This document shows positions 44,735 through 54,423 of a stretch of DNA of 64,000 bases, one piece after another. Under the pieces are notes generated by a model that was given only the letters and a program-made list of their open reading frames with translations, had not been told where the DNA came from and did not search any database. The DNA lies in contig CAJUJM010000038.1 in NCBI GenBank assembly GCA_910586755.1, positions 25,161 through 89,160 on the forward strand. The letters run 5' to 3'. This stretch comes from an uncultured Lachnospiraceae bacterium (GTDB taxonomy: Bacteria; Bacillota; Clostridia; Lachnospirales; Lachnospiraceae). A program made the translations under genes and the position numbers. Position 1 is the first letter of the stretch. Every line of letters starts with the position of its first letter.

Positions 44735-46264
44735 CTAATGCTGCCGGTGGGATTCTGTCAGTTTTCCCACTGCTCCAATATACTGGGGGTGAGTCTCCTT
44801 GGACCACAGGGCCCGTGCTTCACATAAATGCCACCGAAGCTCTCCCTGTACATTTATGAGACATTCCATCTCTATCTCCGGATTCTCCGGAGTAGCCTGA
44901 TGCAGTTTATCTGTCAGGGCTTTCAGGTTCTCCTCCCCTAATATTTCCTTCCATTCCGTATCGGAATTCAGCACTTCTTTATTTAGTCCCAGATATTTAG
45001 CCCCCCACTGAGATATGGTCACCCTGGAGGCCAGTACGTTATAATCAAATTGCAGCTCTTTGACTCTGGAGGTAAAAAATGAGGTCTTTTCCCGTTCTTC
45101 TTCCATAAGCCGCAGGATTCTGCCGGAAGTACCCATATCTTCCTTTCCAAGAATCTCTCCCAACATTCCTCTGATTTGTCTGTCATTGGACGTACTCTGG
45201 GAATCCGTGGACATGGCGGCCCGAAGGTTGTCCGCCACGTCGGCTAAGCACTCTAAAACCAGAGGGTTAAAGGTTCCGCACTCTCCGTTTCGAATCATCT
45301 CGACTGCCTTTTCATGGGAAAATGCTTTCTTATAGCATCTCTCACTGGTTAAAGCATCGTATACATCTGCCAGAGCCACAATCTGCGCGGAAATAGGAAT
45401 CTCGTCTCCCACCAGACCGTCTGGATAGCCTCTGCCATCATACCTCTCATGGTGCCAGCGGCATATCTCATAGGCCGCCTTTACCAGGAGGTCGTCTGCA
45501 TATACCGGAAGCTGTCCCAAAAGGTTGGCTCCTGCCATAGAATGACCCTTCATAATCTCAAATTCCTCTGGCGTCAGTCTTCCCGGCTTATTTAAAATCC
45601 CATCGTCAATGCTGATCTTCCCAATATCATGGAGGGCGGAGGCCATGCTGATTCGGGTAATATCTGCCTGACTCAGTTTATATTTATCCGTCTTTTTCAC
45701 CAGAGTTTCCAAAAGCATCTCCGTTGCCCTCTGAATATGCAGCACATGAAGTCCGCTCTCCCCGTTTCGGAATTCCACAATATGGCTTAGGATATTAAGC
45801 ATCATATTGTTATCCTTTTCCCGCTCATAAACCAGATCAATTACCATGTCAGCCAGGCGCTCCTGTCTGGCATAGAGCATCAGGGTATTGACTACTCTCC
45901 TGCGGACCACCCGCACGTCAAAGGGGCGTCTAATGTAGTCGGTTACCCCCATCTCGTAGGCACGCTCCACATAGCTGGTGGTGTTTTCCGCTGAAATCAT
46001 AATAACCGGTATATTTTCAATAAGCCCGCTCCGGTTCATATATGACAGAACCTCAAAGCCATCCATCTCCGGCATGGTAATATCCAGAAGCATCAGATCC
46101 ACGTCTCCGCCGTATTCTCCCAGGATCTCCAGGGCCTGAACCCCGTTAACCGCCTCCTGGAGCTCATAGTCCTCACATAGAATCTCGGACAAAATTTCCC
46201 GGTTCATCTCCGAGTCATCCACAATTAAAATTTTCTGTTTTCCCCTGTTCTTTATCTTTTCCAT
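44735..46264 (-). CDS. Response regulator with HD-GYP domain (c-di-GMP phosphodiesterase type)
   Basis: A 509-aa REC-HD-GYP protein. Receiver domain at about 12-130 with phospho-acceptor Asp in LLDITMPEMDG. HD-GYP motifs: HDIGKISIDD, GHSMAGA, HHERYDGRGYP and the late VALADVYDALTS. These match active c-di-GMP phosphodiesterases. A C-terminal PAS-like region (about 390-509) is unusual for the class. Expected to lower c-di-GMP when phosphorylated. Second gene of the operon. Confidence 0.92.
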   Translation of the reverse strand: MEKIKNRGKQKILIVDDSEMNREILSEILCEDYELQEAVNGVQALEILGEYGGDVDLMLLDITMPEMDGFEVLSYMNRSGLIENIPVIMISAENTTSYVERAYEMGVTDYIRRPFDVRVVRRRVVNTLMLYARQERLADMVIDLVYEREKDNNMMLNILSHIVEFRNGESGLHVLHIQRATEMLLETLVKKTDKYKLSQADITRISMASALHDIGKISIDDGILNKPGRLTPEEFEIMKGHSMAGANLLGQLPVYADDLLVKAAYEICRWHHERYDGRGYPDGLVGDEIPISAQIVALADVYDALTSERCYKKAFSHEKAVEMIRNGECGTFNPLVLECLADVADNLRAAMSTDSQSTSNDRQIRGMLGEILGKEDMGTSGRILRLMEEEREKTSFFTSRVKELQFDYNVLASRVTISQWGAKYLGLNKEVLNSDTEWKEILGEENLKALTDKLHQATPENPEIEMECLINVQGELRWHLCEARALWSKETHPQYIGAVGKLTESHRQH

Positions 46265-46268
46265 CCTT

Positions 46269-48800
46269 TTAATCCTTGTCTTTCTTATTCTTTGCTGTCA
46301 GCTCCCGCAAAGTGGAGCAAAGCATTTCTATATCGATAGGCTTTGCCAGGTGGGCATTCATTCCCGCCTGGGCTGTCCGGGCGATATCTTCCGCAAACAC
46401 ATTGGCTGTCAGAGCAATAATAGGGATTTTTCCGGCATCCTCCCTTGGCAGCTTTCGGATTGCCCTGGTGGATTGACATCCATCCATTTCCGGCATCTGC
46501 ATGTCCATTAAAACCGCGTCAAAGGAAAATGGAGGCGATTTTTTAAAGAGCTCCAGGGCCTGGCGGCCGTCAAAAGCCTGGACCACTTCCACACCCTGTT
46601 CCTCTAAAAGCTCGGTAACAATCTCCATATTCAAACTGTTGTCCTCCGCAACCAGAATGTGCTTACCATTCAAATTTCCCTCTGTAACAATGGGCTGGAT
46701 TTCCGGTTCAATCTCTTTTCCCGGCATAAACGGTATGGACAAAACAAACGTGCTTCCTTTTCCCAGAACGCTTTCCACCGTAATCAGGCCTCCCATCTGG
46801 GATACCAGACTTTTTACAATGGACATCCCCAGTCCGGTTCCCGTTACATACCGGGCTCCAAACCGGTTTTCTCTCTCATAGGGCTCAAATAGTTTTGGCA
46901 AAAATCCTTCCGACATTCCTGCCCCGGTATCTTGTACCGTAAAGATGTAATTGGAATTTCCTCCCCCGTCCTCCCTCATTTTCACGGTGATGGAATCTCC
47001 CGGTTTGGTGAATTTGATGGCATTGGAAAGGAGATTGTTAAGAATCTGGGTCAGGCGGAAGGGGTCTCCCTGAACCACCGAATTGACCGCATCCACTTCT
47101 AAATAAAAGTTCTTTCCCTCATTCTCTGCCTTTTCTTTAAAGGGAAGCGTACAGGACCTTACTGACTCACAGATATCAAAGGTTTTCTCTTCCAGGGACA
47201 CATGCCCCTTTTCCAGCCGGGACACCTCCAGGATATCATTGATCAGATTTAAAAGCTGTTTACTGGAGTTACCGATTTTCTCTAAATAATCCAATACCTT
47301 TTCCCTGGTACAATCCGGGTTTTTTGCCAATTCTGCCATACCGATAATGACATTTAAAGGCGTCCGCATATCGTGGCTCATATTGGTAAAAAACTTCATC
47401 TGAGATTTTTCGCTGGCATCCGCCGCCTCCAGGGCATCTTCCAGAAGCCTGGTGTGGGAAAGCTGCCTCTGCTTTTCCTCCTCCACCTGGCGGAAGCATA
47501 AAACTGCCTCCCCCTGGCTTAGAGACTCATTGAAAAGGAGCCGGACATTGATCCATCGATACTGACCGTTAATTTTTCTAAGGAAATCTCCGCCGTAATC
47601 CGTGGCCCGCTCACCGGACAGTTTCCGTATATTCTCTATAGAAAAGCTCTTTGCAAAATCCTCCCCGGTCTCTTTATCCAAAAATTCCATTAAAGCATTT
47701 AAAAGGACCTGATAATCTCCTTCTTTGGAAATAGTAGTATGCAGATCAGCCGATCCCTTTATCATTTCATAAGAGCCCTTTTTTAAATCCAGGCGGTACA
47801 AAGCATAATAGGAGTTTCCCAAAGCCCGTATCGTCTTATTTGTATTCTCCATGCTCTTTTTCAGTTTCTTATCTTTGATGAGAAGAATTCCTGTGGCAAT
47901 AAGGAAGAAAAGGAGAATAAATCCGTACCACCAAACAATCCCATACATTCCCTGGAGGAGAGTGGAATGGGGAAGGGTCAAAATGCAAAGCCATCCATTA
48001 TTCGATTGATAGTAATAAACCCCTCGCGGCTTGTTACTCATATCCCGCATCCGGTTGCCGCTGGCTTTCATCTCCCCGGATCGAATCTGGTTGCAGATAT
48101 CCATGGCATAGTCCTGGATAGCTTTCTCATCCACTTCAAAAGGCGCCCTGTAAAAAAGCAGCTGGCCTTCCTCATCGCACAGGTAATAAGCTCCTCCCTC
48201 CATCAATTCCAGACCGCTGTGGCTCTCTTCAAAATTCCTGGGAAACAGATCAATGATTATGGCGTTACCCGTATCGGAATCCACAGCGCTGACACTGACT
48301 ACCTGCTCCCCTGTCATCCTGTTTTGATATGCATTAGTAAAGCTGACCTGGCCCTCTGCCGCCAAAGCCTGCTGATACCAATCCATCGCCTGGTAATCGT
48401 AATCTTCCATTCCCTCAAAAGGAATTGTCGCCACTATCTTTCCCTTGTACATGGCGTAGGCGGCAATGTCCTCTCCTCCCGCCTTTTCAAGGGCATTTTC
48501 AAAGAAATAAAGAATCCTCTCCTCTATTTCTTCATCAGAAAGCTCCTCCGCATCTATCTCTTTTAAATGGGCCATTCCCATTCGGACAACGGTCTCATAG
48601 TTTTCTATGTTCTTTTCCTCGTCTGCGGCATAACTTTTTGTAAGGGCATTCCCCATGGCCCCGGCATTTTCCAAAAGGGCCATCCGGGTTCCCCACAGTC
48701 CCGCCGCCGCAATCGCCGACAGCACGATCAGCACGGCAAAAATTGTCCAGCCGTTATACAAAGAATGGCCGCTTCTTCTCATTGGTAACTTTCCCTCCAT
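46269..48800 (-). CDS. Membrane hybrid histidine kinase with Cache-like sensor
   Basis: An 843-aa hybrid kinase. TM1 is at about 15-38; an extracellular Cache-like sensor spans about 40-285; TM2 is at about 289-312. The kinase core shows NMSHDMRTPLNVIIGM, NLLSNAIKFT, DTGAGMS and GTGLGMS. A receiver domain ends the protein with LMDMQMPEMDG. Start ATG 48800 (MEGKLPMRR) behind AGGAGG. First gene of the phosphorelay operon, behind the promoter at 48836-48864. Confidence 0.92.
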   Translation of the reverse strand: MEGKLPMRRSGHSLYNGWTIFAVLIVLSAIAAAGLWGTRMALLENAGAMGNALTKSYAADEEKNIENYETVVRMGMAHLKEIDAEELSDEEIEERILYFFENALEKAGGEDIAAYAMYKGKIVATIPFEGMEDYDYQAMDWYQQALAAEGQVSFTNAYQNRMTGEQVVSVSAVDSDTGNAIIIDLFPRNFEESHSGLELMEGGAYYLCDEEGQLLFYRAPFEVDEKAIQDYAMDICNQIRSGEMKASGNRMRDMSNKPRGVYYYQSNNGWLCILTLPHSTLLQGMYGIVWWYGFILLFFLIATGILLIKDKKLKKSMENTNKTIRALGNSYYALYRLDLKKGSYEMIKGSADLHTTISKEGDYQVLLNALMEFLDKETGEDFAKSFSIENIRKLSGERATDYGGDFLRKINGQYRWINVRLLFNESLSQGEAVLCFRQVEEEKQRQLSHTRLLEDALEAADASEKSQMKFFTNMSHDMRTPLNVIIGMAELAKNPDCTREKVLDYLEKIGNSSKQLLNLINDILEVSRLEKGHVSLEEKTFDICESVRSCTLPFKEKAENEGKNFYLEVDAVNSVVQGDPFRLTQILNNLLSNAIKFTKPGDSITVKMREDGGGNSNYIFTVQDTGAGMSEGFLPKLFEPYERENRFGARYVTGTGLGMSIVKSLVSQMGGLITVESVLGKGSTFVLSIPFMPGKEIEPEIQPIVTEGNLNGKHILVAEDNSLNMEIVTELLEEQGVEVVQAFDGRQALELFKKSPPFSFDAVLMDMQMPEMDGCQSTRAIRKLPREDAGKIPIIALTANVFAEDIARTAQAGMNAHLAKPIDIEMLCSTLRELTAKNKKDKD

Positions 48801-48835
48801 TGGACTTCCTCCTGAGTATGGAAGTTTCAGTATCT

Positions 48836-48864
48836 ATTATATATATAAATCGTCCTGATGGCAA
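48836..48864 (-). promoter_or_regulatory. Sigma-A promoter of the phosphorelay operon
   Basis: TTGCCA (48864-48859) and TATAAT (48841-48836) on the minus strand, spacing 17. The spacer holds the 19-bp sequence repeated at 49058-49076. Confidence 0.8.
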
Positions 48865-49076
48865 GCCAAAAATAGAGTATAAGGCGATACGCTATAAGGC
48901 GATACTTATAATGCAAAAATTTTATCAGGAAAATACAGACAAGAGGCGCAGTCTAATTGATGAAAGTCTGTAAGACACTTTGATGAACAAAGAGAAGAAC
49001 CCCATGTATTTATACAGGGATTCTTCTCTTTTAAATTTTTTAAGTGTCGAGAACGGGTATATAAATCGTCCTGATG
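48842..49076. repeat. 19-bp direct repeat flanking a 197-base segment
   Basis: TATATAAATCGTCCTGATG occurs identically at 48842-48860 and 49058-49076. Between them are tandem ATAAGGCGATAC copies (48879-48890 and 48894-48905, period 15) and a hairpin. The first copy lies in the kinase promoter spacer. Confidence 0.75.
48989..49032. terminator. Hairpin between the small-protein gene and the kinase promoter
   Basis: AAAGAGAAGAA pairs with TTCTTCTCTTT, with an inner CCCATGTA/TACAGGG extension. A T-rich end follows on the plus strand; on the minus strand it follows the small-protein stop at 49084 without a clear T run. Confidence 0.6.
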
Positions 49077-49083
49077 CTATTGC

Positions 49084-49302
49084 TTAATATTCCTTTGTTA
49101 TTTCTTCATCTATTCCATACATTGCCTTAAATCTGTCCAGATCTGTCTGATTTTTAATCAGCATAATCTCTTCTGTCTTTCCTGTATGAATGTCTTTAAA
49201 ACCCGCCACCTGTTCACCGTTGCAAATGCTTGACCTGATTACAGGTTTCTTATTTTCTCTGTCATATGGCTGTGCCACAGTTTTCTTCTTAAATAGTCCC
49301 AT
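49084..49302 (-). CDS. Small conserved-looking protein, unknown function
   Basis: A 72-aa basic-start protein. ATG at 49302 (MGLFKKKTV) is preferred because AAAGGAG precedes it; an earlier frame start at 49353 has none. The sequence reads as compact, with GEQVAGFKDIHTGKTEEIMLI and a helical end (DLDRFKAMYGIDEE). Opening MGLFKKK could dock to a membrane face. It ends the galactofuranose-type operon on the same strand, 44 bases after the DUF4867-like gene. Confidence 0.6.
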   Translation of the reverse strand: MGLFKKKTVAQPYDRENKKPVIRSSICNGEQVAGFKDIHTGKTEEIMLIKNQTDLDRFKAMYGIDEEITKEY

Positions 49303-49346
49303 GCTGTTCTCCTTTGTTCTCAAGGCAATTTTAACCTCTCTTTCCG

Positions 49347-49973
49347 CTACCACAAATGAAGGTTCTCTCCCAGCAGCCCAATGGCTGCCCCTTCCCTGGC
49401 CTCCGCAGAATCAGGATGGGCAATCAGCCACTTATTTCTTGCCCAAAGCAGCCGTTCCTCTCCCGACCGTGTTTCAATCTCCGGAATGTCCGTATTGGTT
49501 TTGCGAGGCAGTATAATCGCCACGCGGAAACGGCTTTTGCTATCCTCCGTGCAGGGCGCATAATGAAGCGTCGTCGCAAACAGCTGGACAGCCGTTCCCG
49601 CCGGAACATGAAAAGCCCTGACCCGATCCGTATGAATCGTTCCCCGTTCCAGTTCACTCTGCAGGGCGACAAGAAGCACCGCATCTGTCGCAAACACATC
49701 CACTTCCGAATCCCGGTGATATTCCAGACAGTTCAGCGTTCCATTGTGTCCGTTGCAATAGCCAATCTGGATGGGCATTCCCCCATAAAAACGATTTTCC
49801 AATTCTTTCGCCACCGGCAGGCTTTCCAGCTTGGCATCAGACGGCGCATACACAATTCCTTCCTGCGGGCAGGGCGTTTCTGACAACCGCCTTAAAAATT
49901 CTGTAAAATCATAGTTTTCCAATATGGTTCCATATTGTTTAAAACCAGCATCAAATACAGACTCTGTCTTCAT
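49347..49973 (-). CDS. DUF4867-like cupin-type protein
   Basis: A 208-aa protein that I recognise as DUF4867-like, a family often found beside sugar-import genes. A cupin-like stretch appears from about 75 (GYCNGHNGTLNCLEYHRDSEV) with possible metal ligands His and Glu, and VPAGTAVQLFATTLHYAP later. The start ATG 49973 follows GGAAGAG; the TTG at 49979 is in frame ahead of it. Role unknown; it could be an isomerase or sugar-binding regulator. Confidence 0.65.
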   Translation of the reverse strand: MKTESVFDAGFKQYGTILENYDFTEFLRRLSETPCPQEGIVYAPSDAKLESLPVAKELENRFYGGMPIQIGYCNGHNGTLNCLEYHRDSEVDVFATDAVLLVALQSELERGTIHTDRVRAFHVPAGTAVQLFATTLHYAPCTEDSKSRFRVAIILPRKTNTDIPEIETRSGEERLLWARNKWLIAHPDSAEAREGAAIGLLGENLHLW

Positions 49974-49994
49974 AATCAACTCTTCCTTTCCCGT

Positions 49995-52250
49995 TCAATA
50001 TTTCCGATTCCTGAAAAATTCTTTTGGAGTATCTTCTGTAAAAACCATTTCATCCGTAATAATACGCAGCGGCAGTTCCTTGCCCTGCATCAGATCTGTA
50101 ATCGCCTTCATCAGTTCCGGCCCAAGCAGCGGATTACATTCCACAACGCAGTTGATCTCTCCCCGCTGCAGCGCTGTCAGGGCATCCGCCGTACCATCAA
50201 TCGACATGATCTTTACGTCCGTTCCCGGATTGATTCCGTATTCCTTCAGCACTTCAATGGCTCCCAACGCCATCTCATCGTTATGTACAAAAATGGCGTC
50301 AATATCCCACTGTCCCTGATTGGACGCCAGGTAATCCCGGACAACCTGCGCTCCTCCCTCCCGTGCGAAATCTCCGCACCCGGAATACACGATGCGGCAG
50401 CGGTCATTTTCCGCAATTACCGATTCAAATCCTCTTTTCCTTCCTTCCGTAGGGGAAGCCCCTTCCGTTCCTCTCAACTCCAGAACCGAAACCCTTGGCA
50501 TCGTTTCCGTATGCTGCATCAGCCAGCGGGCGCACCGGCGGCCTTCCTCGTCAAAATCTCCTCCAATGTAGGATTCATACAATTCCTCATCAAGAGTTAC
50601 CATTCTGTCCACCAAAAGCACCGGAATACCGGCAGCCCTCGCCTCCTCAAGAAGCCCCTGCCAGCCTTCCGCAACCAGCGGCGTTACGACAATCACATCC
50701 ACGTCCTCTGCAATAAACTCCCGTACCTGCGCCATTTGTTCCTCAATGGAGAGCACATTAAATTTCATCCTCAGATCAATACCCGACTCCTTTGCCGCTT
50801 TCTGAATGGATTCGATACTTGCCTTACGCCAGTTGCTTTCTTCCTCAATCTGGGCACACCCGACCCGTATGACTTCCCTCTCCGGATGCGTCTTTCCTCT
50901 GTTCTCTTCTCCGTCAGTCATGTCGCCTCCCCGAAGCTTATGGCTTCGCAGAATAATTTGTTTCGGAATGCCGCTCACTTTATTGATAATATCAATAGCA
51001 TACCGCACCGCCTCTCTGCCGCCGGTAGGACAGGTTACCGTCGCATCAATGATTCCATCCTCCACCATCTGCCGCCCGCCATTTGTATTGTACAGAAAGT
51101 GCGGTTTGATCTGTTCCTGAAGGCTCTTTAACTGCGCCTCCAGACGAACCTGCCTTTCCACATACAGTTCATTAATCAGATTGTTGATTCTTTCAATCAT
51201 ATGGTTAAAGGAAAGTCCCAGCACGCCAATCTCATCTGTATATTTCGTGTTAAAGCGCACAGAAAAATCTCCCGCCTCCGCTCTTTCCATAGAACTGCAA
51301 AGCCTGAGAACCGGCTGCGTAACCGTGGCCGACACAGTCACCGACGCAAATGCGACCAGCAGGATGCTGATTCCGACGCATACAAAAAACATCTGGTAAA
51401 GTGAATGCATGCCGGCAGAAAATTCTGTCTCCGGAACTACGCCTACCATCCTCCACCGGGAATACGGGCTGTAGTAATTTACCACAAAATAATTTTTACC
51501 ACCAATCCTGATTTTCTCGCTGGCTCCCCCCACATTCTCATAACATTCCCGGTCAATCCGGTAAACCACATCGCTGACAGGCGTGTAAACCACATCCCGG
51601 TCATCTGCCACAAAAAGAAGCCCCTCTTCTCCGATGGAAACGCGCTCTATTGATTTCTCGATAATTGTATGACGGATATCAAACAGAACGACTCCGCATC
51701 CCCCTTCGGTTTCAAACGATTTCACCAGAGAAAAAATCGAATCTGAGCTTTCGTTCAGGTTGTTGACAACATTCCTTCCAATGGCGCTTCCGATAATTCC
51801 AAGCTGCCCGTCCTGTTTTGCCGCATACTGGTACCAATACTCATCCGCGAACCGATCACGCGAAATACGGGTCATCCCTTCCCCTATATAGCTGTCGTCC
51901 GGATAGGCAATGGTGATTCCGGCAATCTCGGGATATGCCTGCAGAATATCCCGGGACAGCTTCTGAAGGTTCTGAGCCTGACCATCCTGCGCCGTTGGAA
52001 GTTCCCCTCCCTCTGCAATCACCACATCCATCAGCTTCTCGATTGTGCCGATATAAACATCCAGAGACTCACTGGTCTGCGTAACCATCTGCAGAGACAG
52101 CTGCTGTGATTTCCGGCTCACCTCCCGCATAACAATCGTGCCCACAACCACGGAAAAAAGCATCAGCGGAATCAGAGAAGCCACCAGAGTGCTGAGTGTC
52201 AGCTTATCCCGGAATCTTAAGTTTCCAAACAGGTTGGCAATACGCTTCAT
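49995..52250 (-). pseudogene. Chimeric gene: kinase N-terminus joined to two sugar-binding protein parts
   Basis: One 751-aa frame made of three parts. Residues 1-389 are the start of a YesM/LytS-type sensor kinase: TM1 17-40, an extracellular sensor 41-283, TM2 284-307, a HAMP domain and the acceptor box KPHFLYNT (His384). Residues 390-443 are the tail of a CUT2 sugar-binding protein (ATVTCPTGGREAVRYAIDII, then LRSHKL). Residues 444-751 are nearly a whole second sugar-binding protein related to that at 55230-56279, starting at an internal ATG (50921) with a GGGGAGG site but no signal peptide. The kinase lacks its ATP-binding domain. Topology would leave both binding parts in the cytoplasm. 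It looks like an internal deletion product or an assembly join. A start at 52250 follows AAGGAG. Confidence 0.7.
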
Positions 52251-52420
52251 AGTTCTCATGCTCCTTCGCGATTTTTCATTCCCTTCAAACGGCAATGCGT
52301 TTTTCATTTCCCGCGGCACTCCGGCAAAAATGTACGCAAAGAGTGCCGTAAAATCAAGCCTTATACACTTCATTTTACAACACTCCCCGAAAAAATCCAA
52401 CAAATCATGCTGTGTTCATA

Positions 52421-53404
52421 CTATGCATTTTTCTTCTTTTCCGTCCGGACAGCCACAAACCGCTGGATCAGAATAAAGAAGCAAAGAATCCCTGCAAAAG
52501 TAACCTTTGTCCACCATGTATTTAAATTTTGATAGGTAACAATGGTCTGGATTATTCCCTGAATCAATACACCCACCAGGGAACCGATCACAGTTCCCAC
52601 GCCGCCGGTCAGCAGCGTTCCTCCAATTACCGCGGAGGAAATCGCATCCAGTTCAAGCCCCATATTCTGGAGAGAATATCCGGCCAGTGTATAGAAGCTG
52701 AAAAGCACTCCTCCCAGCGCCGCGCAGAATCCGCTGATCCCATAGACACCGATTTTTACGGCCCTGACATTCAGCCCCATATACTGTGCGCTCTGCTCGT
52801 TGCTTCCTACTGCATAGACTGCTCTGCCAAACCGTGTAAATTTCAACACATACCAGGCAAGAAAAACGATAAAAAGCGCCACAAACACATAATAATACAA
52901 CTTTGGCCTGCCGCCTGAACTGAGCACAAAAGAAATCTTCTTGAGCGCGGCCATTTTGAAGAATTCATTATTGATCGGTATGGATACGGTACTGATTACC
53001 GCACACATGCCCCGCATAAAAAACTGTCCTACCAGCGTAACAAGGAACGGAGCTATATTAAATTCGTGAATCGCATAGCCCTGAATGCAGCCAACCAGCG
53101 TTCCAATCAACAGAACCAACGGGATCACCACTGCCGCCGGCCACCCTTTTTCCAACAAAAACGCAGAGAACACTCCGGTAAATGCCAAAGTTGACGCAAC
53201 TGAAATGTCGATGCCTCCGGTCAGCAAGACAAAGGTCATACCAACTGCAACGACAATCAGATATGCATTATCATTGAACAGGTTTAAAACCGTGGACACA
53301 GATCCGAACCGGTCATACAGATTCGCTCCTGCCACAAACATAACCACCAGCAGCAAAACTGCAATCAAAAGAGAAATATTATTGATTTTGAACTTATTTT
53401 TCAT
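52421..53404 (-). CDS. yjfF: Galactofuranose-type ABC permease (YjfF-type)
   Basis: A 327-aa CUT2 permease with about eight hydrophobic segments and the motif TGGIDISVAST. Gene order (binding protein, ATPase, two permeases) and pairing with a YtfT-like permease match the E. coli ytfQRT-yjfF galactofuranose importer. Its ATG overlaps the YtfT-type stop. A weak inverted repeat CGGCACTC/GAGTGCCG (52314-52348) lies in the 170-base gap upstream of the chimeric gene. Confidence 0.82.
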   Translation of the reverse strand: MKNKFKINNISLLIAVLLLVVMFVAGANLYDRFGSVSTVLNLFNDNAYLIVVAVGMTFVLLTGGIDISVASTLAFTGVFSAFLLEKGWPAAVVIPLVLLIGTLVGCIQGYAIHEFNIAPFLVTLVGQFFMRGMCAVISTVSIPINNEFFKMAALKKISFVLSSGGRPKLYYYVFVALFIVFLAWYVLKFTRFGRAVYAVGSNEQSAQYMGLNVRAVKIGVYGISGFCAALGGVLFSFYTLAGYSLQNMGLELDAISSAVIGGTLLTGGVGTVIGSLVGVLIQGIIQTIVTYQNLNTWWTKVTFAGILCFFILIQRFVAVRTEKKKNA

Positions 53405-54423
53405 TCCTGCGCCACCACCTTTTTCTTATTCAGCATTCCCCCCAGCTTTGCCATAAAAGCCGGAGACTGTGCCAGGCAGACAACAATCACGATCAATGCT
53501 TTAAACACACGGATTATCTCCGGAGCCACTCCAAACGCCAGGATCATCGTGGTGATCGTCTGAACTACCAGCGCTCCGATAATACTGGACACCAGAGAAA
53601 AACGGCCGCCGGAAAGGGAAGTCCCGCCAATGGCAACGGCAAGAATACCATCCATCTCAATCATCAGGCCGCAGTTATTGCAGTCAGCGCCCTTGATTCC
53701 GGCACTCTCAATCAGGCCTGCCAAAGCAGCGCAAACACCGCAGAATACATAGATCAGCCACAGGTTTTTCTCCACCTTGATTCCCGCCAGCCTGGCAGAT
53801 TCCGAATTGACGCCAATAGATTCCACTGCCAGCCCAAAAGCGGTTTTCTTCGTCATAAGCAATGCCAGCAGCAGCATAAACGCCGCAATGTACATGGGAA
53901 CAGGAAGGCCTAATATGTAACCTCCACTGATGTAATAATAGGCATTTGAGGTAATCGTAACAATTTTTCCATCGGCAATCAGCTGGGCAATTCCGCGCCC
54001 TGCCGTCATCAGAATCAGGGTTGCCACGATTGGCTGCACTTTCAGCTTCGCTACCAGAAAGCCATTCCATGCGCCGCACAAGGCGCCCACTCCCAGCGCA
54101 AGAATTATCGCCGCAAACACATTTCCATTCAGACCCATCAAAATTCGCTGATCTACAATTGAGCATGCAAGCGCTCCTGATATTGCCATCACGGAGCCGA
54201 CAGAAATATCTGTGCCGCCTGTGGCAAGAACCATCGTCATGCCAATCGCCAGAATCATATATCTGCTTCCATTACGCAGAATATCCAGAAGACGCCCGTA
54301 TAAATGTCCATCTACAATTGATATCTTAAAGAATGAACCGCCGGAAAGAATACCGCACAGAAGAAGGATAATGAGCAGGGATAACAGCGGACGGAACTCC
54401 ATTCGGTCTTTCAGTTTTTTCAT
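53401..54423 (-). CDS. ytfT: Galactofuranose-type ABC permease (YtfT-type)
   Basis: A 340-aa CUT2 permease. Start ATG 54423 (MKKLKDRMEFRP) overlaps the ATPase stop by four bases (ATGA). The family motif TGGTDISVGSV is near residue 75, with about eight hydrophobic helices. Partner of the YjfF-type subunit. Galactofuranose is inferred from similarity in gene order. Confidence 0.85.
   Translation of the reverse strand: MKKLKDRMEFRPLLSLLIILLLCGILSGGSFFKISIVDGHLYGRLLDILRNGSRYMILAIGMTMVLATGGTDISVGSVMAISGALACSIVDQRILMGLNGNVFAAIILALGVGALCGAWNGFLVAKLKVQPIVATLILMTAGRGIAQLIADGKIVTITSNAYYYISGGYILGLPVPMYIAAFMLLLALLMTKKTAFGLAVESIGVNSESARLAGIKVEKNLWLIYVFCGVCAALAGLIESAGIKGADCNNCGLMIEMDGILAVAIGGTSLSGGRFSLVSSIIGALVVQTITTMILAFGVAPEIIRVFKALIVIVVCLAQSPAFMAKLGGMLNKKKVVAQE

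Noticed and set aside
49935..51131. 398-aa plus-strand open frame
   Set aside because: It is antisense to the chimeric gene, shows no domain, and has low-complexity composition typical of a shadow frame.
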